64,000 bases of DNA from an uncultured Cellulomonas sp. (GCF_947494015.1 NZ_CANLTL010000007.1:157088-221087), one strand, 5' to 3'; shown: positions 8,244 through 18,033, numbered from the stretch's first letter. The notes: generated by a model not told the origin, from the letters alone. Numbers and translations: made by a program.

Positions 8244-10477
8244 CTGCCACACTGCCCGACCACGGCGACAGCGCCCGACCGGGACGGCTCGTCACGGTGG
8301 CGGTCTGCACCTACCGGCGACCGGAGGCCCTGCACCGTCTCCTCGCCGCGCTCGAGCGGCTCACGTTCCCCCGATCGGGCACGCCGGAGGTGGCGGTCGT
8401 CGTGGTCGACAACTCGCCGGAGGGCGATGCGCACGAGACGGTGGCGCTGGCGCGGTCGCGCGGCGTCCTGCACGTGACGTACGTCCCGCTCGGGGCCGGC
8501 AACATCTCGGTGGCGCGGAACGCCGCTCTGGACGCCGCCGCCCCGGGGAGCGAGTTCGTCGCCCTGATCGACGACGACGAGGTGCCCGAGCCGATGTGGC
8601 TCGACGAGCTCCTCGTGGTGGCCGACAGGACGCGCGCCGACATCGTGTGCGGCCCCGTCCTGCCGGCCTACCCGGAGGGCGCACCGTCGTGGCTGCGACG
8701 TGACGACTTCTTCGCGGTGACGGGCTTCCCCGACGGAGCCGAGCTGACCGAGGGCATCACCGGCAACGCGCTGCTCCGGACGGCCGCGATCTCGCGCCTG
8801 GCGCTCTCGTTCGACGCGACGCTCGGTCTGTCCGGCGGCGAGGACCAGCTGTTCTTCCGGTCGGCGTGGACGCGTGGCGCCCGGCTGCGGTGGGCAGCAC
8901 GCGCCGTCGCCCACGAGGACGTCCCGCAGCAGCGGCTTTCCGTGCGCTACCTGATGCGTCGGGAGTATCGAAAGGGCAACACGTTGGGTCTCCTTGACCG
9001 CGGCGGCCCCGGGTGGCCCGTGGGCAGGCCGGTCCGTCGCGCCGCCGGCGCGGGCTTCTGGGCGCTCACCGGCACGGTCGCCGCGGTCCGCGCTCTGGCC
9101 GGACGACACCGGTCCGACGCGCTTGCGGGTGCGCTGCGCGTCGTCCGCGCCGTCGGCATGGTGGTCGGCCTGGCCGGGCACCGCTACGACCACTACTCGT
9201 CGGGGACGGGCTCGGCGCACGGCCGACCGCTGGCCGCCTTCGTCACCTCGGAGAGCCCCTTCTACCAGGCCGCCGGACACTCACGCTTCCTCGGGGGGCT
9301 GGTCGACCACGCGCGCAGCATGAGCGGGCTGACGGTGGTCGTGGTGACCACGAACCGGGTGGGCTTCCTGGTGCGGCGAGCCGACGCGGACGGGCTGAGG
9401 TTCGTCGCCCCGGGCGTGCGTCGGATCGGAGGGCTGGACGTGGTGGTGAGCCCGTCCGCGCTGGCGTCCGGCGTCGCCTGGCGACTGTTCCGCGCGGCTC
9501 CCCGGCAGCTCCAGGGGCGCGTCGACGCGCTGCGGACGCGGTTGCGGTCCGGTCGCGGTGTGGACCACCACCTCGGCACCCGGCCCGACGCCGCGCTCAG
9601 CGCCTGGATCAGTCAGCGGCTCGCCGAGCAGCAGCCGGAGGCCGTCTTCTTCTGGACGCTGTGGTCCCTGCCCCAGCCGCTGCGGCTGCCCACCTCCGTG
9701 CGCGCGCCATGCGTGCTGACCTCTGACGTGATGTGGCAGCGGGCCGACGCGCTGCGGGCCAAGGGGTACCGGGTGACCCCGTCGGCCTTCGGGGTGGACG
9801 ACGAGCGCGCCCTGCTGGCCAGCGTCCCGGCCGTCGTCGCCATCCAGTGGGACGACGCCGAGGAGTTTCGGCGGCTCGCTCCCGACACCGAGGTGCTGGT
9901 GTCCCCCGTCGCCTTCACCACGCCCACCAGGGGGCGTCGCGCGGACCCCGACCGCTGCCTGTTCGTCGGCAGCGGGTCGCTGCCGAACGTCGACGGGCTC
10001 CGGTGGTTCCTCGACGAGTGCTGGGCCGGCGTCCGGCGGGCACGACCGGAGGCCGAGCTGCACGTCGTGGGGACGGTGTGCGCGCGGATCGGGGCCGTAC
10101 CGGACGGCGTCGTGCTCCGTGGCGAGGTCTCCGACCTCGACGCGGAGCACGCACGGGCCGCTGCGGTGGTGGTCCCGCTCCAGATGGGCAGCGGGCTCAA
10201 GATCAAGATCGTCGAGGCGATCTGCCACGGGGTGCCCGTCATCACGACGTCGGTGGGCGCGCAGGGCCTGATGGCCCTCGAGCCGCGGCCCTTCGTGCTG
10301 GCGGACGACCCCGACGACTTCGCCGGCGCGGTGGCCCGGCTGCTGGGCGACCTCGGCGCCAGCGACGCGCTGGCGGCATCGGCCCGGGAGCAGGCGACCT
10401 TGTTCACCCCCGAGCGCGCCTACCAGGAGATCGACGCGTACCTGGAGCGCTGCGGCGTCCAGGCGCGGTCGGTGTGA
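8240..10477 (+). CDS. two-domain glycosyltransferase, GT2 fused to a GT4-like domain
   Basis: A 745-residue fusion. The N-terminal GT-A domain (about 14-250) has VTVAVCTYRRPEAL, the metal-binding LIDDDEVPEPMW and the GEDQLFF segment of GT2 enzymes. The C-terminal GT-B part (about 345-740) ends in SLPNVDGLRWFLDECW and IVEAICHGVPVITTSVGAQG, typical of the nucleotide-sugar-binding half of GT4 enzymes. Two successive sugar additions by one polypeptide are therefore likely. The ATG at 8240 overlaps the flippase stop (ATGA). A strong hairpin overlaps its stop codon, so it probably ends the wecG-wzx-GT operon. Confidence 0.85.
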   Translation: MTATLPDHGDSARPGRLVTVAVCTYRRPEALHRLLAALERLTFPRSGTPEVAVVVVDNSPEGDAHETVALARSRGVLHVTYVPLGAGNISVARNAALDAAAPGSEFVALIDDDEVPEPMWLDELLVVADRTRADIVCGPVLPAYPEGAPSWLRRDDFFAVTGFPDGAELTEGITGNALLRTAAISRLALSFDATLGLSGGEDQLFFRSAWTRGARLRWAARAVAHEDVPQQRLSVRYLMRREYRKGNTLGLLDRGGPGWPVGRPVRRAAGAGFWALTGTVAAVRALAGRHRSDALAGALRVVRAVGMVVGLAGHRYDHYSSGTGSAHGRPLAAFVTSESPFYQAAGHSRFLGGLVDHARSMSGLTVVVVTTNRVGFLVRRADADGLRFVAPGVRRIGGLDVVVSPSALASGVAWRLFRAAPRQLQGRVDALRTRLRSGRGVDHHLGTRPDAALSAWISQRLAEQQPEAVFFWTLWSLPQPLRLPTSVRAPCVLTSDVMWQRADALRAKGYRVTPSAFGVDDERALLASVPAVVAIQWDDAEEFRRLAPDTEVLVSPVAFTTPTRGRRADPDRCLFVGSGSLPNVDGLRWFLDECWAGVRRARPEAELHVVGTVCARIGAVPDGVVLRGEVSDLDAEHARAAAVVVPLQMGSGLKIKIVEAICHGVPVITTSVGAQGLMALEPRPFVLADDPDDFAGAVARLLGDLGASDALAASAREQATLFTPERAYQEIDAYLERCGVQARSV

Positions 10478-10496
10478 CGCTTCAGAGCGTCACACC
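10471..10496 (+). terminator. hairpin terminator overlapping the GT2-GT4 stop
   Basis: Perfect 11-bp stem GGTGTGACGCT / AGCGTCACACC around the loop TCAG. The stop codon lies in the left arm. No U-tract follows, as is usual in actinomycetes. Confidence 0.65.
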
Positions 10497-10640
10497 TGCC
10501 CGCCGAACCCTCACACCTGGCGCGAGGATGCCGATGCGCAGGGCGTCCACGTGAGCCGCTGGTCACGCGATCCGTGCGACGCCGGGCCACCTCGCGACCG
10601 CGGGTGGCCCGCCGGTACGGACACACACGGAGCGCACCCC

Positions 10641-12317
10641 ATGCACAGGACTGGCCGCACCCTCCTGCCCTCGTGGCGACCGGCCGCAGCGCGCGGGCAG
10701 CGCCTGTCGGCCGCGGCGCTGTCCACGGCAGGGGCGGCCACGATGGTCCTCGTGCTCGTCACCGGCGGGGGGCCCGCGCCCGCTGCCGCCAGCGACCTCG
10801 TGTCCGAGGTCGGCACGACGGCCGGCGTGATCACGCCCACGCCGCCGCTGGCTGGCTCCTGGGCTCTTGCGTTCGCGGACGAGTTCACCGGCAGCGCACT
10901 CGACCGGACCAAGTGGACCCCCAACTACATCCACGGCGGCGACGCCGGCCTCGCCACGCTGGCCGGTCGCGCCGATCCACCCACCACCAATCTGGGCAAC
11001 CAGGAGCTCCAGGCGTACGTCCCGGCCGCCGACGTCGTGGCCGACGGCTCGCTGCGGATCGTCGCCGACCGCGCGGCCGAACCGGTCACCGCCTACGGCG
11101 ACAACAACGGCACGACGTGGCCGTCCGCACCGATGTCCTACACGTCCGGCATCATCAGCAGCCACCGGAAGTACGAGTTCACGTACGGGCTCGTCGAGTT
11201 CAGCGCGAAGATGCCGGCCCACGGCGGCGGCAAGGGTGGCCTGTGGCCCGCCGTCTGGATGCTGTCCGCCGGGCGGACGTGGCCGCCGGAGGTCGACCTC
11301 ATGGAGTGGGCGTCCAAGGCGCCCGACACCGTCTTCATGAACAACATCTACGCGTTCGCGCCCTGGAACGACCAGGGCGTCCGCACCGACGCCGCCGCGG
11401 ACTGGTCCGGGCGCTTCCACCACTTCGCCCTCGACTGGCAGCCGACGCACCTGCGCTACTACGTCGACGGCGTCCTGCGCCACGAGGTCACCGATCCGGC
11501 CCGGATCCCGCAGGTGCCGATGTACCTGCTCGCCAACCTGGCGGTGGGCGGCACGTTCCTCGGCCCCGGCCGCAACGAGCCGGAGGCGGGCACGCCGTTC
11601 CCCGCGACGTTCGAGCTCGAGTACATGCGCGTGTGGAAGGCGGCCACCACGCCGGCGCCGGCGACCGACGCCGCCAGCCTGCCGCCGGCGGTCGTGGCCC
11701 CCGCACCGACGCCCGTGCCGGTGACGCTCCGGCCGGCCTTCTGGCGGGACTGGCGGTACTCGTTCCAAGGCACCTCATCGACCGACAGGCCGAACTTCTC
11801 GGTGCGCAACGGGATCGGGTCCATCACCACCCCCGCCCGCACCGGCTACGGCTCCTACGTCGACGTGCGCACCACCCAGTCCGTCGCCCGCGGGGAGTAC
11901 CGGTACGACTTCCACGTCGACGACAAGGCCGACTACACCGTGGCGTTCTCGGCAGCCGTCACCGGGGCCGCTCCGACGTCGTGGTCCTGGTACCCGCAGA
12001 ACGGCTACGTCCTGCGGTTCACACCTGGCACCGGCCCGCACAGCTCCCTGACGTACCAACGGGCCGCCGGCTACGCGCTGACGAAGTTGGGCGGCCCGAC
12101 CACCCTGCCGACCGCCAAGGGAGACGTGATCCACGTCGCCCTGCGGCCCGGCACCGGCGCGTTCGTGTGGAAGAACAGCGAGCCGCGCCCGATCCGACCT
12201 ACGATCGCGACCGCCGATGCCACCTACACCGGCGGCGCCGGGGGCATCGGGTACCAGGGCGGGCCGGTCGGCAAGCGCACCCTGAGGTTCTCGGCGGTCA
12301 GCCTGACGAGCGGCTGA
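10641..12317 (+). CDS. secreted glycoside hydrolase family 16 enzyme with C-terminal accessory domain
   Basis: An endo-acting beta-glycanase exported to the cell exterior. The first 50 residues are a basic region and hydrophobic core ending in an Ala-rich cleavage region. The GH16 domain (about 72-340) carries the catalytic signature EVDLME, with Glu217 as nucleophile, Asp219, and Glu222 as acid/base. After a Pro/Ala/Thr linker, residues about 370-558 form a second beta-rich domain resembling a concanavalin/laminin-G-like binding module. Position inside an EPS block suggests trimming of the polymer rather than nutrition. The start ATG follows CGGAG at about 8 bases. Its 3' end overlaps the convergent polymerase gene by 20 bases. 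The 163-base leader contains an 8-bp hairpin (10584-10610). Confidence 0.9.
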   Translation: MHRTGRTLLPSWRPAAARGQRLSAAALSTAGAATMVLVLVTGGGPAPAAASDLVSEVGTTAGVITPTPPLAGSWALAFADEFTGSALDRTKWTPNYIHGGDAGLATLAGRADPPTTNLGNQELQAYVPAADVVADGSLRIVADRAAEPVTAYGDNNGTTWPSAPMSYTSGIISSHRKYEFTYGLVEFSAKMPAHGGGKGGLWPAVWMLSAGRTWPPEVDLMEWASKAPDTVFMNNIYAFAPWNDQGVRTDAAADWSGRFHHFALDWQPTHLRYYVDGVLRHEVTDPARIPQVPMYLLANLAVGGTFLGPGRNEPEAGTPFPATFELEYMRVWKAATTPAPATDAASLPPAVVAPAPTPVPVTLRPAFWRDWRYSFQGTSSTDRPNFSVRNGIGSITTPARTGYGSYVDVRTTQSVARGEYRYDFHVDDKADYTVAFSAAVTGAAPTSWSWYPQNGYVLRFTPGTGPHSSLTYQRAAGYALTKLGGPTTLPTAKGDVIHVALRPGTGAFVWKNSEPRPIRPTIATADATYTGGAGGIGYQGGPVGKRTLRFSAVSLTSG

Positions 12318-13545
12318 GCGCTGGACGCTCGGGCGTCGTCGTGCTCGGCTCTGCTGTTGGCGCGGAAAGGAGACCGGGCCCGGACGCCACCGCGACCACG
12401 AGCGGCACGAGCAGCAGCAGCCCGCGGCCGGTGAACGGAGCAGACTCCGTCACGGCGGCGACGAGGCTTGTCAGGATGATGAGCAGCCCCCACAGCGCGG
12501 CGCCGTCGGCACGGTCCCGCCACAACGTGCGGATCGCCGGCCCCAGCGCCAGGAGGAACAGCGCCAGCCCGACGACACCGACCTGCAAGGCAAGGTCGAG
12601 GTAGCCGTTGTGGGCGTAGAACGCCGGGAACCTGACTTCCCGCCAGATCTCCTGGGTGGGCGCGGACCACTCGCGCCACACACCGCCCCAGCCATAGCCG
12701 GCGATCGGACGCTCCACGACGTGTCGCCACACCGCCGTCCAGATCTCCGTGCGGCCCGTGAGGGAGCCACTGCGGCCCAGCGCCACCGCGAAGAGATCGA
12801 ACCGGGTGACCGCGGCCACCAGCACACCGAGCGTCGCGACCAACGAGACAGCGCCGAACACCCCGCGATGCCGGGCCTCGCGGATGCTCGCCGCCAGCCG
12901 CTGCCACCCGACCACAGCGGCGGCCAGCGCGACGACCGCCACCGCCGTTGACGACTGGCTGCCGGCCAGAAGCACCAGGGCCAGCACCATCCACACCCAG
13001 CGGGAGCGGCGCGGCCCGAACCACACGGTGACCACAGCCACAGCGCAGAACGCGCCGAGGTCGTTCTTGTGAGAGAAGGGTCCGTGCCAGCCCGGCGCGC
13101 CGTCCTCCGCCGGGACCATCGCCCAGCCGGGGGCCACCACGAGCGACACCGCTGTGACGACGAGGATCCATCGCACCGTGCTGAACACGGCCCGGTGCAC
13201 CTCCGGCACGGTCATCCGGACGCCCACCGCGATGCCCACCGCGAGCAGGACCACGAGATCGAGCAGCGCGCGGGCGCTTCCGGCACGGTCGGCGCTCCAG
13301 ACCAGCGATGCGCAGGCCCAGACGCCGAAGAGCACCAGTGGCCAGGGCACGCGTGAGGTGACCACGCGGTCGTGCCGGGGAACGGCCAGCGCCGCGGCCA
13401 CGACGGTCAAGGCTCCGACGAGCGTCCCGAGCTCCCGCGCTCCGGGCAGGTCGGGCAGGTACCAGGCGACCAGGGTGATCGGGAACAGCACGGTCACGGC
13501 GCTCGTGCCACGGCTCGCCGTCACCGTCGGCGCAGGCCCGTCCAC
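12298..13545 (-). CDS. O-antigen ligase/polymerase-family membrane protein (Wzy-like)
   Basis: Likely polymerises lipid-linked repeat units at the outer face of the membrane. The 415 residues contain about 10-12 hydrophobic segments with a large loop (about 250-310) holding the family-typical GRTEIWTAVWRHVVERPIAG and YAHNGYLDLALQVGVVG. A further diagnostic piece is GPFSHKNDLGAF near residue 150. Its start overlaps the end of the Wzz-type gene by 25 bases, so the two are co-transcribed. A second Wzy-like gene lies at 35808. Confidence 0.85.
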   Translation of the reverse strand: MDGPAPTVTASRGTSAVTVLFPITLVAWYLPDLPGARELGTLVGALTVVAAALAVPRHDRVVTSRVPWPLVLFGVWACASLVWSADRAGSARALLDLVVLLAVGIAVGVRMTVPEVHRAVFSTVRWILVVTAVSLVVAPGWAMVPAEDGAPGWHGPFSHKNDLGAFCAVAVVTVWFGPRRSRWVWMVLALVLLAGSQSSTAVAVVALAAAVVGWQRLAASIREARHRGVFGAVSLVATLGVLVAAVTRFDLFAVALGRSGSLTGRTEIWTAVWRHVVERPIAGYGWGGVWREWSAPTQEIWREVRFPAFYAHNGYLDLALQVGVVGLALFLLALGPAIRTLWRDRADGAALWGLLIILTSLVAAVTESAPFTGRGLLLLVPLVVAVASGPGLLSAPTAEPSTTTPERPALSRSSG

Positions 13546-14954
13546 GGTCCGCGCAGCCTGACCAGGACCGGGTGCACCGGCGCACCCCTGCCGATGAGCG
13601 TCCGATGTGCCAGCAGGAGGTCGTCATTCCGCTCGGCGCCCGCCACGACGGCGAGGAGGACCGCGTCGACGTCGGCCGCCAGGTGCGCGACCAGCGGCGA
13701 GTGCAGCACCGGCGGCGCCTGGACGACGACCGCGTCGTGGTCGCCGGACACATCGGCCACGTGATCGCGGACCTCCTCGGCCGACAGGGGCTCCGCCGAC
13801 GTGGGACGCCACACGCTCATCCCGGACCGGCCGCCGTCGGCCCGGGTCCACTTGGCCGCGTGGTCGCCGGTTGCGGCTCGGCCGGCGGGGCCGCCCGCTG
13901 CCGCCGTTGCGTGGGCCAGCGCGACGAGCGCGACACGCTCGCCCTGGCGCGCAAGGGCGTCACCGAGCGACACGGCGACGTCCCACGATGCCGACGCATC
14001 GGCCACACCGCAGACCGCCAGACGGCGTGGCGAGCTACCCGCAAGCCCGCCGGAGATCGTCGCCGCCAGCGACGTCCCTCCGCCAGGACTCCCGTCACGC
14101 CCGTGCCGCGTGCCCGCGGCGGCCCCTGGTCGCCGCCCGCGGTCGACCGTGATGTCGACGACCGAGGCCGTGTCGAGCAGGCTCTGCGCATCCGCCGGGC
14201 CCATGACGTGCGGGTGCTGCGCCTCGCGCACCGTCGCGAGGATCGCCCCGGCCAGAAGGCCGAGGGCCGCTCCCCCGAGCGCGACCAGAAGGGTCGACGG
14301 GGTCTGGGAGGACGTCGGTGCGATGGCCGGATCGATGACCGCAGTTCGGTCCTGGACCGCCGTCGGCAGCACCAGGGCGTTGCGCTGGCTCTGCAGGTCG
14401 GCGATCTGGTCAGCCAGCAGCTGCTGCGCCGAAGACGCGGAGTCCGGGACGGCCGCGGGTGAAAGGCTCGACTCCAGGTCGGCGATCTGGCTGTCCAGCG
14501 CCTGGATCTGCTCCTGGCGTGCCGAGCTCGACTCCTCGCCTCGGGTCGTGACGTAGGCGAACGCCACCGCGTTGGCCAGGTCGCGGGCGGCCTCGGCGGT
14601 CTGCGCCTCGGCGGTGACGTCCACGACGTCGCTGCCGGTGATCTGGGTCAGGGTGAGCGCGTCCTGGACGTCCTGCGCCGAGGTTCCCGACAGCTCGGCG
14701 GCGGCTCGCTCGGCGAGTGCCGCGCTGGTCAGCACCCTGAGCTGGGAGTCGACGTAGCGCTCCGGGTCGCCCGTGGCGATCCGCTGGCCGGGTACCAGCA
14801 CAGCGGTCGGGTCCAGAAGCAGCGTGGCCGAGGCCCGGTAGCGCTCATCCAGCGTCCCGGCGACCACAACGGCACCAAGTGCGCCGACCAGCCCGAGGAC
14901 GAGGATCAGGACGCTCCACCGACGGACTGCCGCTGCGACGATTCCTAGCTCCAC
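13521..14954 (-). CDS. Wzz/polysaccharide co-polymerase with a degenerate BY-kinase-like domain
   Basis: Chain-length control protein of the membrane. There is a membrane segment at about 14-32, a periplasmic-type region with a coiled coil (about 140-205, QEQIQALDSQIADLESSL), and a second membrane segment at about 228-246. A cytoplasmic domain of about 200 residues follows. It resembles the tyrosine-kinase half of CapB/Wzc, but where a P-loop should be it reads LAVCGVADASASWDVAVSL, with no GxxGxGKS/T, and no Tyr cluster ends the protein. It is therefore probably a pseudokinase. It precedes and overlaps the Wzy gene. Confidence 0.85.
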   Translation of the reverse strand: MELGIVAAAVRRWSVLILVLGLVGALGAVVVAGTLDERYRASATLLLDPTAVLVPGQRIATGDPERYVDSQLRVLTSAALAERAAAELSGTSAQDVQDALTLTQITGSDVVDVTAEAQTAEAARDLANAVAFAYVTTRGEESSSARQEQIQALDSQIADLESSLSPAAVPDSASSAQQLLADQIADLQSQRNALVLPTAVQDRTAVIDPAIAPTSSQTPSTLLVALGGAALGLLAGAILATVREAQHPHVMGPADAQSLLDTASVVDITVDRGRRPGAAAGTRHGRDGSPGGGTSLAATISGGLAGSSPRRLAVCGVADASASWDVAVSLGDALARQGERVALVALAHATAAAGGPAGRAATGDHAAKWTRADGGRSGMSVWRPTSAEPLSAEEVRDHVADVSGDHDAVVVQAPPVLHSPLVAHLAADVDAVLLAVVAGAERNDDLLLAHRTLIGRGAPVHPVLVRLRGPWTGLRRR

Positions 14955-15092
14955 GGACTCCCTCTCACGGCGTCACCGTACCCAGTCCCGACCCGACCCA
15001 TGTCGGCGCGCTGCCCGGGCACGCACGAGTTCACCCGGACGCCGATCGTCGCCGGGCTGCTGGGCCGGCAATCGACGACCCGCGCCGCGACG

Positions 15093-15869
15093 TCACTCCC
15101 CGCCGCTGGGCGGCTCCAGCAGCGCGAGCGCGACGAGCACCGCGGAGTACCCGGCCAGGCCGGACAGGAACGGCCACACCCGGGACCGCCCGGCCCGGGG
15201 CAGCTCCTCCTGGAACACGGTGAGCAGCACGGTCCCCGCGACCAGCGCCGTGGTCACATGCACGACGACGGCCGGCACCGGTGCGGCGATCGCGCCGACC
15301 GCCCAGCCGGCGAGCAGCGCCCCGGCGAGCAGGAAGCGCCCGCGTCGGGCGTACCGGTGCGGGTACTTCTCGGCGAGCCCGCGGTCGACGACGAGCACGT
15401 GCACCGCGATCGCGACCGTGAACACCGCCGCGCTGAGCCGGTCGGCGGCGACCCGCTCCGGCAGGGTCAGCGCGATCGCGACGTTGTAGACGGCGAACGC
15501 GACGACGTGCACGGTGAAGGCGCTACCGGCGGACTGGCTCTGCTCGCCGTGCTCGCGCCGGTCCTGGCTGTACCGCTCGGCCAGGTAGAAGGCCGTGAAC
15601 CCGATCAGCGCGACGACGAACGCCGCGATCTCCCGCAGCGGCACGCGCGGGGCGACCTCGCCCAGCGACTCCCCGACCACCCCGGCGCCCGCCGCCACCT
15701 CGGGCAGCAGGTGCAGGAAGACGTACGCGACCGAGACGCCACCGGCCGCCGAGACCACTGCCTGCTCGTGCTCGCCGACCACCGCGCGCACCCGCATCGC
15801 CAGGACGTGCAGGGTGCACAGGATCAGCACCGGGAGCAGCGCGCCCAAGGGGTCGGCTTCCACGGTCAC
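15093..15869 (-). CDS. ZIP-like multi-pass integral membrane protein, function unknown
   Basis: About 258 residues with some seven or eight hydrophobic segments. The first (DPLGALLPVLILCTLHVLAM) is followed by a region with a conserved-looking HLLPEV, and a later one has FTVHVVAFAVYNVAIALTL. The helix-embedded His/Glu residues recall ZIP-type metal transporters, but the family assignment is a guess. GTG at 15869 is chosen because GAAGG lies 9 bases upstream; GTG at 15878 is possible but has that RBS abutting it. It lies 138 bases downstream of the Wzz start region, on the same strand. No link to EPS is evident. Confidence 0.7.
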   Translation of the reverse strand: MTVEADPLGALLPVLILCTLHVLAMRVRAVVGEHEQAVVSAAGGVSVAYVFLHLLPEVAAGAGVVGESLGEVAPRVPLREIAAFVVALIGFTAFYLAERYSQDRREHGEQSQSAGSAFTVHVVAFAVYNVAIALTLPERVAADRLSAAVFTVAIAVHVLVVDRGLAEKYPHRYARRGRFLLAGALLAGWAVGAIAAPVPAVVVHVTTALVAGTVLLTVFQEELPRAGRSRVWPFLSGLAGYSAVLVALALLEPPSGGE

Positions 15870-16171
15870 GGCGTTCACCCTTCGTCGTCTGGACGGTGCT
15901 GCGGAGAGCACCGTACGGAGTCCCGGCGCGGGGCCCTTCGTACCGCGGCCGCGTCCAACCGGCGACCGGGGTGCCCCGATCCTGGGCCGGCTCCGCGCCC
16001 GGGTGGCGAGGAGCGGACAGGGCTCCGCCCCTCGGTCAGTACGGTGGCGTCCACAGGTGTCGGGACGACCGGGGAGTGCGGCCAGCGGTGCTGAACGTCG
16101 ACGACCATCCACGGCGTGGACCGCGCGTGCAGGGCGTCCCGCCCGGCCGTGCGGAGGTGCCGCCGGCGACC
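15870..16171. other. divergent intergenic region
   Basis: Lies between two divergent genes. It contains TTCACCC at 15874-15880, overlapping the RBS region of the membrane-protein gene, and no convincing promoter hexamers or hairpins. Alternative GTG starts for the lipoprotein gene (16088 and nearby) fall within it. Confidence 0.4.
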
Positions 16172-17002
16172 GTGCGCGCCGCGACGCGCCGGCGACGGGC
16201 CGGTCATCGCCTGCTCGCGGTGGGCGGCGTGGCGGCACTCGTGCTCACCGGTTGCGCGGCGGTGCTCGGGGAGACCGCGCCGTCACCGTCGGCCGCCTCG
16301 ACGGGCACGCCGTCGCCCGAGCCCGCCCCGTCCCCTACCGAGGGGCCCACGCCCGACGCGACGTCCGTCCGTACCCGCGGGCTCGCGGTCACCGCCGGTG
16401 ACCGCACCGTCCTGCACGCGCTCGCCACCGCTCCCGGCGCGGTCGTCACCACCGTGCCCGACGGCGACCAGGCCGTCCTGACGATCGATCCCGGCGATCC
16501 CACCGCACCGGTGAGCGCGCTGCTCGCGGTGCCGGACGGCGCCACCGTCGAGGTGCAGGACGACGACTCGGTGGTGGTCCGCGCGGCCGACAGCAGCTTC
16601 CTGGGCGGGGCAGCGCCCCCGTCGGGCGCGCCCGGCGCCGGCGCCGGCGCACCGAGGGTGACGGTCGCGGGCGACGGGCTGATCGCCCTCACCGGCGTCG
16701 GCCCGGTCACCGTGCGCGTGGGATCGGTGGCGCTGCTGGGCACCGACTGGGGCGACCGTGAGGGTGGCCGCTCGCTCGCCGTCGAGCCGTCGGGCTGGGC
16801 GCGATCGGCGGGTCTTGCCGGCGAGGTGGCGGTCTGGGCGGAGCTCGTGGCGGCCGAGCCGGACGCCGACACCCCGGTCATGCACGATCAGCTCGTGTGC
16901 CACACGGTCGGCGCACCGGACAAGCCGACCTGGAACCTGGAGCCGTGGCGGCCGGACGTGGGGCTGCTGGAGGTGATGCTCGCGGGGTGCAACCCGACGT
17001 AG
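16172..17002 (+). CDS. secreted lipoprotein with C-terminal DUF2599-like domain
   Basis: A surface lipoprotein of unknown function. Starting at GTG 16172 gives a classic signal: MRAATRRRRAGHR, then LLAVGGVAALV and the lipobox LTGC, with Cys28 as the lipidated residue. A Ser/Pro/Thr-rich spacer follows (about 35-65). The C-terminus LVCHTVGAPDKPTWNLEPW ... LAGCNPT matches the pattern of DUF2599 proteins, with a conserved Cys pair. Upstream GTG starts at 16088 and nearby are in frame but would add about 28 residues before the signal peptide. Its 3' end faces the ATP-grasp gene 27 bases away. Confidence 0.75.
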   Translation: MRAATRRRRAGHRLLAVGGVAALVLTGCAAVLGETAPSPSAASTGTPSPEPAPSPTEGPTPDATSVRTRGLAVTAGDRTVLHALATAPGAVVTTVPDGDQAVLTIDPGDPTAPVSALLAVPDGATVEVQDDDSVVVRAADSSFLGGAAPPSGAPGAGAGAPRVTVAGDGLIALTGVGPVTVRVGSVALLGTDWGDREGGRSLAVEPSGWARSAGLAGEVAVWAELVAAEPDADTPVMHDQLVCHTVGAPDKPTWNLEPWRPDVGLLEVMLAGCNPT

Positions 17003-17028
17003 GGATGCCAGCAGGCGGCGCTGTGCGC

Positions 17029-18033
17029 CTACCCCACCCGCAGCAACCCACGCTCGACGAAGAAGTCCCGCACCTCCGGTGCGTTCGCGAACGGCCCGTG
17101 CGCCTGCAACGTCGCCAGGTTCGGCCAGGTGGCGTTCCCCTCGAGCACGATCGGGCCACGCTCGGCGATGGCGATGTCCCATCCGACGTAGAGCGCGTCC
17201 GGGTACAGCGTCATGAGCTCGCGCGCCAGGTCCAGCGCCTCGGCGTAGAAGGGGACCACGCGGCCGGTGATCTGACCGCCGGTCTCGTAGTGGGTGTCGA
17301 AGCGCTCACGGTGGCGGCCGCGGGTCGGGCCGATGGCGTACGTCAGCACGCCGTCGGGAGTGACGCGGGCGACCAGGCCGCCGGCCGTCAGGGAGTGCGC
17401 AGGGGCCGTCGCGCGGCTGCCCATCCGCTGCACCACGGCGGCGACGACCGGCCCGGCGCCCGGCGTACGGCGGACCACCTGGACCCGCAGCGCGTTGAGG
17501 GACCCGGGGAAGATCTCCCGCCCGTAGGCGTGGGCCTGGACCCGCTCCTGGACCAGGAAGGTGCGGTCGGGCGGGCAGGCCGCGAGGGCGTCGTCGAGCG
17601 AGGTGAACGCGGAGATGCCCTGGCCGGCCCGGCCGTCCACGGGCTTGATGATGATCGGCTCGCCTGAGTACTCCTCGGTGACCTCGAACCGGCCATCCCG
17701 GCTGACGCCGAACATCCGCGGCATCCGGTCCCCGAAGCCCTCGGCCTGCATGCGCTCGGCGAAGCCCAGCTTGTCGGACAGCTCACGCCGCACCTGGGCG
17801 GGGTTGAGGCCGTCGATGCGTCGCAGGAAGTCCAGGTCGCTGATGTAGCCCTTGGCGGTGCTCGGGCGCTCGGGGTACACGAAGGGGCGGTTGGAGTGGA
17901 AGCCGCTGAGCATGAGAGCGGGGTCGGAGAACGGGAGCGTGGACTTCCGCTCCGCTGTCAGGAAGTTGCGCAGGGCCTTCACGTCGGTGGGGACCACCCG
18001 CCGTGCCCACTGCTTCATCGCGTCGTCGAGCAC
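17029..18033 (-). CDS. sugar-transfer-associated ATP-grasp protein
   Basis: ATP-grasp enzymes join a carboxylate to an amine or thiol using ATP. This 334-residue protein fits the ATPgrasp_ST family often found beside polysaccharide genes. Visible are the lysine strand EPIIIKPVDGRAGQGIS (about 125-142), QERVQAHAYGREIFPGSLN, and the metal-binding C-terminus VGWDIAIAERGPIVLEGNATWPN (about 285-307) with the Glu/Asn pair. It reads alone on the minus strand between the lipoprotein and the DNA ligase. Substrates are unknown; it may decorate the EPS with an amide-linked group. A different ATP-grasp family (TupA-like) is encoded at 33680. Confidence 0.8.
   Translation of the reverse strand: MLDDAMKQWARRVVPTDVKALRNFLTAERKSTLPFSDPALMLSGFHSNRPFVYPERPSTAKGYISDLDFLRRIDGLNPAQVRRELSDKLGFAERMQAEGFGDRMPRMFGVSRDGRFEVTEEYSGEPIIIKPVDGRAGQGISAFTSLDDALAACPPDRTFLVQERVQAHAYGREIFPGSLNALRVQVVRRTPGAGPVVAAVVQRMGSRATAPAHSLTAGGLVARVTPDGVLTYAIGPTRGRHRERFDTHYETGGQITGRVVPFYAEALDLARELMTLYPDALYVGWDIAIAERGPIVLEGNATWPNLATLQAHGPFANAPEVRDFFVERGLLRVG

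Noticed and set aside
10497..10640. GEMM-like leader before the GH16 gene
   Set aside because: There is an 8-bp hairpin and a similar ACGGAG tail, but no conserved core sequence.
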